Source of the DNA: an uncultured Eubacteriales bacterium
Lineage (GTDB): Bacteria; Bacillota; Clostridia; Oscillospirales; CAG-272
DNA: 64,000 bases
Assembly: GCA_934393265.1 (NCBI GenBank)
Contig: CAKRQL010000020.1
Span: forward strand, 66,879 to 130,878
Direction of reading: 5' to 3'
Shown one piece after another: positions 24,756-32,954 of this stretch (position 1 is the stretch's first letter; each line of letters opens with the position of its first letter). Below the pieces are notes generated by a model. The model ran no database searches and was not told where the DNA came from. It worked only from the letters and a program-made list of their open reading frames with translations. A program made the translations under genes and the position numbers.

Positions 24756-24832
24756 TGGTGGACCATCTAGGACTCGAACCTAGGACCGACCGGTTATGAG
24801 CCGGTAGCTCTAACCAACTGAGCTAATGGTCC
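24756..24832 (-). tRNA. tRNA with CAT anticodon (Ile2 with lysidine, or elongator Met)
   Basis: A full cloverleaf of 77 bases with encoded CCA. The acceptor GGACCAT pairs with ATGGTCC, and the anticodon stem ACCGG/CCGGT holds loop CTCATAA. The GGACC acceptor start and overall sequence resemble the firmicute tRNA-Ile2 that TilS modifies to read AUA. Elongator tRNA-Met cannot be excluded. It is not the initiator, which would lack the paired first base and have GGG/CCC in the anticodon stem. A TATAAT with TGC in front lies about 20 bases upstream. Confidence 0.92.
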
Positions 24833-25015
24833 TTCCAAAGTGACTATCATATTATAGCAGATAAATATGAACAATTCGTGCTGAAATTATGAATAAAATA
24901 TTAATTAAAGCATTGTGTAAAGAAAAAAATAATGATTTTTCCGGGTAAAGCAGAACGCCGCGTAATAATTTGTTCGCTATTGATTATTGAAATATACATT
25001 TTTTTGTGTTTTCTG

Positions 25016-25044
25016 TTGACATTTACCGAAAAACATGGTATCAT
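25016..25044 (+). promoter_or_regulatory. Promoter of the YdbC-like gene
   Basis: Perfect TTGACA (25016-25021) and TATCAT (25039-25044) with a 17-bp spacer. An AT-rich leader with repeated TATATAT follows. Confidence 0.85.
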
Positions 25045-25104
25045 GTATATAAGTATAGATATATATGTATATATATTTATTTATTTTAAGGAGGCACTCG
25101 GAAA

Positions 25105-25329
25105 ATGCCTGAAATCAAATACGAGGTTGTCGATAAGATAGGTGTTGTAAGCGAGGGGAGCAATGGCTGGAACAAGGAGCTCAATCTCATAAGCTGGAAC
25201 GACAGAGAGCCTGTATACGACATCCGTACATGGTCTCCCGATCATGAGAAGATGGGCAAGGGCGTTACCGTCACGGTAGCGGAGGCAAAGGCGCTTCGCG
25301 ATATGCTCAACAAGCTCAATCTTGACTGA
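25105..25329 (+). CDS. YdbC/PC4-like single-strand nucleic-acid-binding protein
   Basis: A 74-residue protein starting MPEIKYEVVDKIGVVSEGSN and containing ELNLISWNDREPVYDIR and a closing helix (AEAKALRDMLNKL). This is the PC4-like fold of the YdbC family, which binds single-stranded DNA or RNA as a dimer. It stands alone behind AAGGAGG and a strong promoter. Its cellular role is not well established. Confidence 0.9.
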   Translation: MPEIKYEVVDKIGVVSEGSNGWNKELNLISWNDREPVYDIRTWSPDHEKMGKGVTVTVAEAKALRDMLNKLNLD

Positions 25330-25538
25330 CAGTCGGCACGATTATAGACTGCCAACCGCGTGTATCTCGCGGTTCCGGATGCGGGGACGGCTTTTCGCAG
25401 GGGGCGTTTTGCCCATAAAATAATGCGACTTCACGCAAGAAATACATAAAGATGTACCCGCGCGCGGTCGGAGCACAGGCTCCGGCCGTTTTGCTTTTCC
25501 GGCGCGGCTATATATTCGTTCGCCGTGAGCAGCCGGGT

Positions 25539-26399
25539 TCATCGCATGTTTTCCGGCGTGCTGTTGAGCAGCTTTTTTATCTCCCGCCAGCGCGGCATAT
25601 ACCTGTCAAGGTGCGCCTTGAAGAGTGCGCCGTGGTCCGGGTAGCGGAGGTGCGAGAGCTCATGGAGTATCACATAATCGACGCAGACCGGGGGTTTTGC
25701 CGCGAGCGTCAGCGATATGGCTATCCGCCCGGTTTTTGTATTGCACGTGCCATAGCGTGTATGCATATCCCGTATTATTACCGATGTGGGGTGAAGCCCC
25801 GTCAGCTCCTCAAATACCGGGAACCTCTCGGCAAGGCGTTTAGAAAGCCCGACCTTCAGTAGCTTATCAAGTGCCGCGCGGCGTAGTGCGGCATCGGTCC
25901 CGGAAGGAGCTGACATAACTATTTTTTCGGGGTAGAGCGAGACGTGCAGCCGCCCGAGCTTTACAGTCTCCTGCGCGACGCCGCTCCCGGCATTGCAGCC
26001 TGCAGTGTCCACGATACCGTGCGCTGAGCTCCTGCCGTTTGCCGGGAGCCCTGCACTGCCTGCGATTTCTATGCCGTTTGCCGGGCTTCCTGCACTGCCT
26101 GCGGTTTCTATGCCGTTTGCCGCGGTTATTACGGTGAGCCGCCGCGCAGTTCCTTCGACAAACACAAGCTCACCGTCTGAGCAGGTGATGTGGGCGATGG
26201 GGGCACGCGCGGTGAGCTTCTCCCGGCTTTTCTCTATCCATGTGCGCTTTTCCGTAAGAAACGCGGCAATCGTAGTCTCCGGCATGGCATACGGCGCACT
26301 TATCCGTATCTCACCTGCGGGCGGCATTATCCGCACCGAAAGATTTTTTACCCTTTTGCGGGCAAGTTCAACCTCAAATCCGGCTATGCTTGTTTTCAC
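25539..26399 (-). CDS. YgjP-like metal-dependent hydrolase with repeat insert
   Basis: A zincin-type protein of the YgjP/DUF45 group: VKNLSVRIMPPAGEIRISAP at the front, then RDMHTRYGTCNTKTGRIAIS and the metal motif HELSHLRYPDH (HExxH plus a third His) near residue 245. It has about 286 residues. A Gly/Ala/Ser-rich insert (about 95-140) with two and a half 13-residue repeats (NGIETAGSAGSPA) is unusual. I use GTG 26399, spaced 9 bases from AAAGGAGG; the TTG at 26408 touches the ribosome-binding site. Confidence 0.85.
   Translation of the reverse strand: MKTSIAGFEVELARKRVKNLSVRIMPPAGEIRISAPYAMPETTIAAFLTEKRTWIEKSREKLTARAPIAHITCSDGELVFVEGTARRLTVITAANGIETAGSAGSPANGIEIAGSAGLPANGRSSAHGIVDTAGCNAGSGVAQETVKLGRLHVSLYPEKIVMSAPSGTDAALRRAALDKLLKVGLSKRLAERFPVFEELTGLHPTSVIIRDMHTRYGTCNTKTGRIAISLTLAAKPPVCVDYVILHELSHLRYPDHGALFKAHLDRYMPRWREIKKLLNSTPENMR
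26033..26124. repeat. 39-bp in-frame tandem repeat within the YgjP-like gene
   Basis: TGCCGTTTGCCG recurs at 26033, 26072 and 26111, exactly 39 bp apart, giving 13-residue protein repeats. The two full units are nearly identical, suggesting a recent slippage expansion in a loop. Confidence 0.85.
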
Positions 26400-26499
26400 G
26401 CCCTCCAACCTCCTTTATGCTTTCGGTTTGTAAGCTTTACGGCTTCGCTTTTTCAGAGCCGACAAAAAATCCCGACCCCGGAATAATCACAGCCGACAG

Positions 26500-26529
26500 A
26501 AAAATCCCGCACCGGAGCGCGGGATTTTT
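26500..26529. terminator. Terminator of the ParA/small-protein unit
   Basis: AAAATCCCGC and GCGGGATTTT form a 10-bp stem with an 8-base loop; T-runs occur on both strands. It ends transcription coming from the BMC/ParA side before the YgjP-like gene. Confidence 0.9.
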
Positions 26530-26538
26530 GCAGCTTTA

Positions 26539-26877
26539 TCAAAGCAGAAAATAGGGCATATCCTCGCCGAGTGAAACGCGGCTGTCATTTTCCGGTGCGG
26601 CGGGCTTTTTCTCTATCACCTTTTCCATGACCTCGGGCGAGAGGGCGGAGATAACTCCGGTGCCGACGACTGCGGGCGCGCCGGCAGCACTGATCTGCGA
26701 CTTTGTCTTGCCGCTCCTTGCGGGGGCTGCCTTTTTTGTCCTTGTCTCATTTACTGCCGCCTCTGCGGTCGTGCTTTCCTTTTCGCCTTTTGCTGTAAGC
26801 TTCTTCTTTTCTGTCGGTGCCGTCGCCTTTTCGTTGGCTTTTGCGGCGCGTGCTATACTGCTTTTACCTATCGGCAT
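26539..26877 (-). CDS. Basic low-complexity protein coupled to ParA (McdB-like candidate)
   Basis: The 112-residue product starts MPIGKSSIARAAKANEKA and is rich in Lys, Ala, Glu and Thr up to about residue 65, with no predicted fold, then VVGTGVISALSPEVMEKVIEKK-type helix and an acidic hydrophobic end (LGEDMPYFLL). Its start overlaps the end of the ParA gene by 14 bases, so the pair is co-translated. ParA partners are often small, partly disordered proteins whose basic N-terminus stimulates the ATPase. Here the pair follows a BMC operon, so I suggest a cargo adaptor. A plain ParB-like or unrelated role remains possible, and I know no family for it. Confidence 0.65.
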   Translation of the reverse strand: MPIGKSSIARAAKANEKATAPTEKKKLTAKGEKESTTAEAAVNETRTKKAAPARSGKTKSQISAAGAPAVVGTGVISALSPEVMEKVIEKKPAAPENDSRVSLGEDMPYFLL

Positions 26878-27655
26878 ACTCTGCTATCTCCTTTGCAAGC
26901 TCCATGTATTCACCGGCAGACCGGCTGTTTTTCTTATAGACCATAACGGGCTTTGAGTTGTCCTGAGCCCATTCTATCGCGCTGTCTACTCTTATGTAAT
27001 TTTTGAAGAGGTTCACTCCCTCCCATTCGGAGAGGGTGTCGAGCGTCTGCTTGAAGTAATTCTTCCGCTCGCTCGCCTTTGTTATCGCTATTCCCATGAG
27101 AGCGAGGTTCGGCGAGATGGTCTTTACCTGCGCGTAAAACTCGAACATGTTTGCAAGTCCGAAGAGCCCCCACGGCGACGCCTCGACGGGTATCACAAGG
27201 TAGTCAGAGGCGCACATGATGTTCATAACCCAACATCCGAGCGTCGGCGGCGCGTCAATAAGTATATAGTCGTACTTTCCGCTCTCGCGCACCGCGACGA
27301 GAGCTTTCTTTAATATAAATTCCCTCTGCCACTTTGTGAAGAGCTCAAACTCTATCCCGCTCATAAGCGTCGAAGAGGGGACGATGTCGAGCCCCGGGTA
27401 GCCGGTGCTCAGAATAAAGCCGGATATGTCCTTTCCCTCCGTTACTGCGGTGTAGATGTTCTCCCCGCTCTTCGCAAGGGCGAGTGAGCGTTCCTCGTCA
27501 AAGAATGAGAGCGTGAGGTTCATCTGCATGTCGCCGTCGATGAGCAGCACCCGCTTTCCGAGCGTGGAGAGACAGTAGCCGACGTTTGAGCAGGTAGTGG
27601 ATTTTCCGCTACCGCCCTTGTTGTTTGCGAAGGATATTACTTTCGTGTTTGCCAT
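26864..27655 (-). CDS. ParA/MinD-family ATPase, possible BMC-positioning ATPase
   Basis: The 263-residue product has the deviant Walker A KGGSGKST (residues 13-20, with the signature Lys13), switch motif LLIDGDMQMNLT near 38, Walker B-like YILIDAPPTLG near 128, and no N-terminal HTH. It lacks a MinD-type C-terminal amphipathic helix. It is therefore a small ParA/Soj-like or McdA-like ATPase that would bind DNA non-specifically when dimeric. It lies 81 bases downstream of the last BMC gene on the same strand with no strong terminator, and shares a 14-base overlap with a small basic protein. No parB gene or obvious parS site is seen nearby. Confidence 0.88.
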   Translation of the reverse strand: MANTKVISFANNKGGSGKSTTCSNVGYCLSTLGKRVLLIDGDMQMNLTLSFFDEERSLALAKSGENIYTAVTEGKDISGFILSTGYPGLDIVPSSTLMSGIEFELFTKWQREFILKKALVAVRESGKYDYILIDAPPTLGCWVMNIMCASDYLVIPVEASPWGLFGLANMFEFYAQVKTISPNLALMGIAITKASERKNYFKQTLDTLSEWEGVNLFKNYIRVDSAIEWAQDNSKPVMVYKKNSRSAGEYMELAKEIAEYADR

Positions 27656-27736
27656 TTTTATAGGCTCCCTTCGTTTAAGTTTCAGAATTACAGCACCGCG
27701 CCGTATCTTGCGCTGTGCCCGCTGATTTGCTTTTTA

Positions 27737-28192
27737 TCAGACGGGGCGTGCGTCCGGCGCGTCCCCCGGCTCGCGCAGGTAGGCTATGATGTCCTCCAGC
27801 CCCTCGCCGGTGTATGAGCTTATGTAGAAAATCTTCTCGCACCCGCAGAGGCGGAGCCAGCGGGTGACGGTCGGGACATTCGCGTCCGGCTTGTCGATTC
27901 CCGTGACTATCCCGACGACCTCACGGTTGACGAGCGAGGCTATGCCGGGGGAGAAAACGCAGAACGGCTCATTAGCACTTATGACAATGCCGACAATGTC
28001 AGCCTCGTAGGAGTAGAGCGCGAGCGCGGCGCCGAGCGCGTGCACCTCGGTATATTCGCCGGGCGTGTCGATTATCGTGTCGTGGTAGTAGATGTACTGC
28101 GTCTTGCAATAGTGGAGCTGCTCGCCCTTCAGCGCCTGCGTCAGCGTCGTTTTCCCGGCGGCAACTCTGCCTATCAGAATGAGCTTTTTCAT
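27737..28192 (-). CDS. EutP/PduV-family P-loop GTPase-like protein
   Basis: The 151-residue product starts MKKLILIGRVAAGKTTLTQ (P-loop GRVAAGKT, residues 8-15), then IDTPGEYTE near 42 and VTGIDKPDANVP near 97 (the TGxDKPD variant of NKxD). This matches EutP/PduV, found in catabolic BMC operons. EutP from some species has acetate kinase-like activity, and PduV associates with the shell and has been linked to organelle movement. It is the last clear BMC gene. Confidence 0.93.
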   Translation of the reverse strand: MKKLILIGRVAAGKTTLTQALKGEQLHYCKTQYIYYHDTIIDTPGEYTEVHALGAALALYSYEADIVGIVISANEPFCVFSPGIASLVNREVVGIVTGIDKPDANVPTVTRWLRLCGCEKIFYISSYTGEGLEDIIAYLREPGDAPDARPV

Positions 28193-28199
28193 TTTACCG

Positions 28200-28577
28200 T
28201 CATGTCTTTGTCACGTCGCACACCGAGAATTTCAGGGTGTTTCTGAAATATGATGTCACCGCAGTGAGCGATGACTCAACGTCCGCGACAAGCCCCGTGA
28301 TTATGAGTGTGCCGGAGAAGCGGTCGACGAACCCGAGCTCAATATTTGAGGATTTCATAGCTATATCCGCCGCTATTACCGCGGTCTCCGCCGGGCTTAT
28401 CGTCATGACGCCTATCGCGGCATGAGTGTAGTCGAGCTTCGGGTCAAGCCCCATTTTCTGATAGAGTATCGGGTCCGGGTTAGCTATTATGTGGGCTATC
28501 GTTATCTGTCGCCCGGGGACAAGCTCCTGTACTATGCGCAGCTTATCGCCGTTTTCAAATATCTTCGTGTCAGCCAT
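28200..28577 (-). CDS. BMC shell protein, circularly permuted PduU/EutS type
   Basis: A 125-residue protein with KLRIVQELVPGRQITIAHII at the front and AAIGVMTISPAETAVIAADIAM in the middle, the permuted BMC arrangement of PduU and EutS. Such hexamers carry a six-stranded beta-barrel cap over the pore. It lies 7 bases ahead of the EutP gene. Confidence 0.94.
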   Translation of the reverse strand: MADTKIFENGDKLRIVQELVPGRQITIAHIIANPDPILYQKMGLDPKLDYTHAAIGVMTISPAETAVIAADIAMKSSNIELGFVDRFSGTLIITGLVADVESSLTAVTSYFRNTLKFSVCDVTKT

Positions 28578-28661
28578 GTATCTGCCGCCTTTCTTTGCGG
28601 TTCGCTTGTGATTTTTTCTTATACGTATACACCCGTGTGCGGTTTTTAACGTTTTTTGGTA

Positions 28662-29459
28662 TCAGCCGCCTACCTGCACATGGAGTGACGGAGCCACACT
28701 GCGCGCCGTGGCGAGCAGCTCCTCCATTTTGTCCTTTTCCGGCGGGAGTATATCACGGAGGGTGTAGTCTCTGCCGAGCCCCGTGTACTTGTCCTGCCCG
28801 AGGCGGTGATAGGGGAGCAGGTGCAGCCCCTCGGTAGCCCCGCCGAGCGACGAGGCAAAGCGGGCTATCGCCGCTATATCCTCGCGCGTGTCATTGAAGC
28901 CCGGGACAACCGGAGTCCGGATTGTGAGACTTTTTGCATTCTTCGCCATCCAGCGCGCGTTATCGAGTATCACCTCGTTTGTCTGTCCGGTGAAGAGCCT
29001 GTGCTTTGTCGGATTCATGTGCTTTATATCCATCAGGACATAGTCGACGTGCGGGACTATCCGCTCAAGCACCGCGCGTTTTGCAAACGCGGTGGTCTCT
29101 ATCGCGGTGTTTATCCCCGCCTCGTGCGTTGCGCGGAGGACGGCTTCGCAGAAATCCGGCTGTGCAAGGCACTCGCCGCCCGAGAGGGTTATTCCGCCGC
29201 CGGAGCGGTTGAAATATATAATGTCCCGCGACGCCTCGTCCATCAGCTCACGAACGGTGACGTCCCGCCCGACGGTTTTGACCTTTCCGCCCTGCGTCAT
29301 GGTCTGTATTGCGTACTCCTGTGATTCGGGGTTGCAGCACCACCGACAGCGGAGAAAGCAGCCCTTGAAGAATATTATCGTTCTTATGCCGGGTCCGTCG
29401 TGTATTGAGTATCTTTGTATATCGAAGATACGCCCCGTGCGGTCGTATATATTATCCAC
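28662..29459 (-). CDS. Glycyl-radical enzyme activating protein (radical SAM)
   Basis: It installs the glycyl radical on the dehydratase encoded next to it. The radical SAM cluster motif is CFLRCRWC (C34, C38, C41), preceded by SIHDGPGIRTIIFFKG, and GGGITLSGGECLAQP (GGE motif) lies near residue 88. At 265 residues it lacks the extra two-cluster ferredoxin insert between the radical SAM motif and the GGE motif found in choline and glycerol dehydratase activases. It is separated from the dehydratase gene by 135 bases containing a 20-bp tandem repeat. Confidence 0.94.
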   Translation of the reverse strand: MDNIYDRTGRIFDIQRYSIHDGPGIRTIIFFKGCFLRCRWCCNPESQEYAIQTMTQGGKVKTVGRDVTVRELMDEASRDIIYFNRSGGGITLSGGECLAQPDFCEAVLRATHEAGINTAIETTAFAKRAVLERIVPHVDYVLMDIKHMNPTKHRLFTGQTNEVILDNARWMAKNAKSLTIRTPVVPGFNDTREDIAAIARFASSLGGATEGLHLLPYHRLGQDKYTGLGRDYTLRDILPPEKDKMEELLATARSVAPSLHVQVGG

Positions 29460-29520
29460 GGTGCTCCTTTCTCCGTCGGAACGGCTTCTTTGCTGCCGAT
29501 TTCTGCGGCTTTTGCTTTTG

Positions 29521-29593
29521 CGGTTTCTTTACGGTTATTGCGGCTTCTTTACGGTTATTGCGGTTTCTTTACGGTTTTTGCGGTTTTCTGCGG
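29521..29593. repeat. 20-bp tandem repeat between dehydratase and activase genes
   Basis: Three units of CGGTTTCTTTACGGTTATTG (29521, 29541, 29561; single-base variants), ending in CGGTTTTCTGCGG. A similar TTTGCG-TTTTCTGCGG piece occurs at about 32892-32908 between the BMC-T and PduS-like genes. Confidence 0.85.
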
Positions 29594-29594
29594 A

Positions 29595-32126
29595 TTAAAA
29601 TCCGGTCTGCTCGGTACGGCTGATTATATCGTCCTGGAGAGCGCGGGAGAGGGTTGTGAAGAGGGCACTGTAGCCCGCGACGCGGACGACGAGGGTTTTG
29701 TAATTCTCGGGATGCGCCTGTGCGTCAAGCAGCGTCTCGCGCGAGACGACGTTGTATTGCACGTGCATGCCCTTTTGGTCAAAGTATCCGCGCAGATAGG
29801 CAACGAATTTGTCAAGGCTCGCACTGCCTGCGAGGGCGGACGGGTGGAACTTCTGATTGAAGAGGGTGCCGTTCGACGCCTGAGCATGGTTGAGCCTTGC
29901 GACAGAGGACGCCGTAGCCGTCGGTCCCTTCGTGTCTCTTCCGGGACCCGGTCCGACGCCGTCGGCGACCGGCATATTCGCGAGCCGCCCGTCCGGGGTC
30001 GCGCCTGTCTGGTGGCCGAGGAGGACGTTTGCCGAAACGGGATAGAGCCCCGCCTGAAACATTCCGCCGCGCGGATTTTTGTACTTTCTGAGCGGCGCGG
30101 AGTAGGTCTCTCCTATCTTTCTTGCGAAAAGATCTATTTCTGTTATGTCATTTCCGTATTTCGGAAGAGCCTCTATCATTGAAAGGAGCTCGTCGTATTT
30201 TGCCTTTTTCTCCGCACTGACGCGGGAGTTTGACTTTATTTCGTCGAATATAGCGCGTATTTCCGTGTCGGAGGGGGACTTTCCCGCCTTTGCAAGCTCG
30301 CGCACAACCCTGACGGTAAGCTCTCTTGCCCGCTTGTCTGTGAGCGGTTTGCCGTAATTATCGGAGAGGGCTTCCTTGTACTCCGCCATGCTGACGCGCC
30401 GCTCGTCAAATACGAGCGTCTTTACGGCAAGAAGAGAGTCGGTGACGTTCGCGATGCCGAAGCCCTGCGGACCCGTGAAGTTATAGTGCGCGCCGCCCTC
30501 CTGCATTGTGAGCCCGCGGTCCATACAGTCGTCGACCATACAGGACTGGAAGGGGAGGGGACAGCGGACGGGGTGCGCCATATCGACGGCGTTGTCCGCG
30601 TTTACAAGCATCTCAATAAAGAAGTTCATCTGGGTGATGTATGCGTCATAAAACTCGTCAAAGGAGGTCATTGAGCATACATCCGGGGTTTTGGGACCTA
30701 TCTGCTCGCCCTTGTCGGTTCCGCTTGAAAATACAAGCTCGAGCGGGCGGCACATGTTGAAGAACGCCGCGTCGTGCCAGCCGTCGGTCTTATGCGGGAC
30801 CTGCGGCTCGACGCATCCGATTATGCAATATCCGCGCGCCTCCTCAAGACTCGCGCCACAGGACATGAGGGCGGGGATTATTACCTCGTCGTTGTAATAA
30901 GCCGGGACGCCGAGACCCTCGCGGGTGACAGCCGCCGCCTTTACAAGCAGGGAGTGCGGCGAGAGGTTCCATACACGTATGGAGAGGGAGGGCTGAGGAA
31001 GTCTTACGTGCATCGTGGCTTCGAGGCACATATATGAGAGGTCGTTCGTTGAGTCGAGCCCCTCCTCGTCCTGACCGCCGACAATGAGGTTCTGGAACAT
31101 TCCGTACCCGGCAAAGCCCTCTGACGACACGGCGTCGCGCACCTTGTTTATATCGTTGAGCTTTACCCATATACAGTCGAGGAGCTCCTGCGCAAACTCG
31201 TACGTGACAGCTCCCTTATCAAGGTCTGCTTTGAAGTAGGGGTACATGTAGACGTCAAATCTTCCGGGGGATATGGAGTGCCCGCTTGACTCGCACTGAA
31301 GAAGCTGCTGCACAAACCAGAAGGACTGGCATGCCTGCCAGAAGCTCTCAGCCGGGTACTCCGGCACCCGTGTACAGTTTTCGGCGATAATTTCAAGCTC
31401 GCGCCGGCGCTCCGGGTCGCGACATTCCGCCGCCTCCCGCTTTGCAAGCCCGGCGTATCTCTTCGCATAGGCTATAACCGCCTCACAGCTCTCGATCATA
31501 GCCTCAAGCAACTGACGCTTGCGAAGATATGCGGGGTCTGTCTGCGTGAGGGCAGAGAGCTTTTCCTCTGCCTCCGCGATAATTCCGCGGTAGCCGACGC
31601 GCAGAACCTTTTCGTAGTTTACGCAAACGTGTCCGATGCCGTTATAGAAGTAGTTACCTACGGTAAAAATACCGTGGTTCATAAAGACATCGAGGACATC
31701 CGGGTTCATGTAGCTCTTCGCGAGGTCGCTGTTCGTCTTGCCGTACCAGTAAGGGTGCACGGCTTCAAGCCTGTCAACGGTTTCCTTTGATATATAGAAC
31801 GGATCCGCCTCGCGGGTTGCAAGCGTGTCGTACTCCGCGCGGAGCCACTCAAAGGAGTACTCCGGGAAGGTCTGACAGCCGCGGGGGGATTTTGTATTCG
31901 AGCCGACAATGAGCTCGCCCGGGCGTATGACTATCGGAATATTATGAAGTATATGGCTGAAAGCCGCGGAGCGACGCTTTACTATCGGGAGCGCCTCGGT
32001 TGCCTTATAGCTTTCGGTCAGGAGCTCCGCGCGGTCAGCCTCGACCTCCGGCATTTTTGCATAGAGGTCGGAGATGAGCCGGTCTATTCTCGGGCTCTTC
32101 TTTATCTGAAGCTTTATTTCACTCAT
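29595..32126 (-). CDS. Glycyl-radical diol dehydratase (propanediol dehydratase type)
   Basis: The 843-residue enzyme carries the thiyl Cys and catalytic Glu in GCVEP (C438, E440) and the glycyl loop VRVAGYSALF (G818). NGIGHV (H166) and SSGHSISPGRF (H283, S284) match B12-independent glycerol/propanediol dehydratases better than choline lyase. It would convert 1,2-propanediol to propionaldehyde in the BMC lumen. I see no encapsulation-peptide extension at either end. The start follows GGAGG. Substrate is inferred from these residues and from the aldolase in the same operon; glycerol is the main alternative. Confidence 0.9.
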   Translation of the reverse strand: MSEIKLQIKKSPRIDRLISDLYAKMPEVEADRAELLTESYKATEALPIVKRRSAAFSHILHNIPIVIRPGELIVGSNTKSPRGCQTFPEYSFEWLRAEYDTLATREADPFYISKETVDRLEAVHPYWYGKTNSDLAKSYMNPDVLDVFMNHGIFTVGNYFYNGIGHVCVNYEKVLRVGYRGIIAEAEEKLSALTQTDPAYLRKRQLLEAMIESCEAVIAYAKRYAGLAKREAAECRDPERRRELEIIAENCTRVPEYPAESFWQACQSFWFVQQLLQCESSGHSISPGRFDVYMYPYFKADLDKGAVTYEFAQELLDCIWVKLNDINKVRDAVSSEGFAGYGMFQNLIVGGQDEEGLDSTNDLSYMCLEATMHVRLPQPSLSIRVWNLSPHSLLVKAAAVTREGLGVPAYYNDEVIIPALMSCGASLEEARGYCIIGCVEPQVPHKTDGWHDAAFFNMCRPLELVFSSGTDKGEQIGPKTPDVCSMTSFDEFYDAYITQMNFFIEMLVNADNAVDMAHPVRCPLPFQSCMVDDCMDRGLTMQEGGAHYNFTGPQGFGIANVTDSLLAVKTLVFDERRVSMAEYKEALSDNYGKPLTDKRARELTVRVVRELAKAGKSPSDTEIRAIFDEIKSNSRVSAEKKAKYDELLSMIEALPKYGNDITEIDLFARKIGETYSAPLRKYKNPRGGMFQAGLYPVSANVLLGHQTGATPDGRLANMPVADGVGPGPGRDTKGPTATASSVARLNHAQASNGTLFNQKFHPSALAGSASLDKFVAYLRGYFDQKGMHVQYNVVSRETLLDAQAHPENYKTLVVRVAGYSALFTTLSRALQDDIISRTEQTGF

Positions 32127-32279
32127 GGTTTTCCTCCGTCAGAAATCTGTTACGGCTGTTATTTGCCGTCTTTCGGGAGACCCTGCCGCACCGCATTATG
32201 GCGCGGCTGTCCGGGGTGCGCCCCCGGTTTTGTTACTTCGGGATAAGCCGATGTCTGATAAGCGCGGCTTGTAAGCGGC

Positions 32280-32825
32280 TTATATTTCCTCCCAGAGCTC
32301 GGGGTGCGGCGCGGCTATCACCGAGGTGTTGGCGAAGAGCCCCTGGCCCTTGGCGTAGTCGGCTCCGGCTTCAACCGCCGCCGTGACATCGCCTATATCA
32401 CCCGTTAAGAGGACTATTCCTTTTCCGCCCATACCGCGGGAGACGCGCAGCTCGTATATAGAGACCTTCGCGGTCTTTACGGCTATATCGGCTGCCTTGA
32501 TTGCGGACGCGGCTGAGAAGGTCTCGATAACTCCGAGCGAGCCCTGCTTTCCCGGCGCCTCCGTTCCGAGGAGGGAAACTATGACCTGCTCGTCAATGCG
32601 TCCCATTATCGCGCTGTCAATTATGTTCTGGTCAAATCTTGACTTTATGTGCTCCGCAGCCGAGGTCACGTCGGCTATCGCTCCGGTTATGATTATCTCA
32701 AACTTGCCGGGGCAGGCGGGGTGCGCGGAGATCAGGCGGATGTTCGCGCTCTTCAGCGCATCGTCGGTAGCCTCGACCCCCTTTGCTATGCTTTTCAGTT
32801 CTATAACACCTACTGCGTTATACAT
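32280..32825 (-). CDS. BMC-T shell protein, PduT-like with iron-sulfur cysteine
   Basis: A 181-residue protein with two BMC domains in tandem: MYNAVGVIELKSIAKGVEA (residues 1-19) and GSLGVIETFSAASAIKAADI (about 97-116). The first pore loop reads PACPGKF; the Cys corresponds to the cysteine that ligates a [4Fe-4S] cluster at the trimer pore in PduT. Together with the PduS-like protein encoded upstream it may move electrons across the shell. I start it at the ATG of MYNAVGV, dropping 14 residues of the longest frame. Confidence 0.93.
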   Translation of the reverse strand: MYNAVGVIELKSIAKGVEATDDALKSANIRLISAHPACPGKFEIIITGAIADVTSAAEHIKSRFDQNIIDSAIMGRIDEQVIVSLLGTEAPGKQGSLGVIETFSAASAIKAADIAVKTAKVSIYELRVSRGMGGKGIVLLTGDIGDVTAAVEAGADYAKGQGLFANTSVIAAPHPELWEEI

Positions 32826-32954
32826 CGGCTGTCCTTTCTTTTTTAAGAAAATGTGGGAAAATGACAACTTTTATTTGCAAAATTGTGGTTATTTGCGTTT
32901 TCTGCGGTGCTTTCGTCTTTTGCGACTTCGCAGCCTGCGGCTGTGCCGATATCG

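Noticed and set aside
26864..27655. Plasmid or chromosome partition locus (parAB-parS)
   Set aside because: No HTH-containing ParB, no palindromic parS cluster and no replication genes are nearby; the neighbours are BMC genes. Kept as an alternative, not the main reading.
29521..29593. Short regular repeats as a CRISPR array
   Set aside because: Units are directly contiguous with no spacers, and no cas genes occur in the window.
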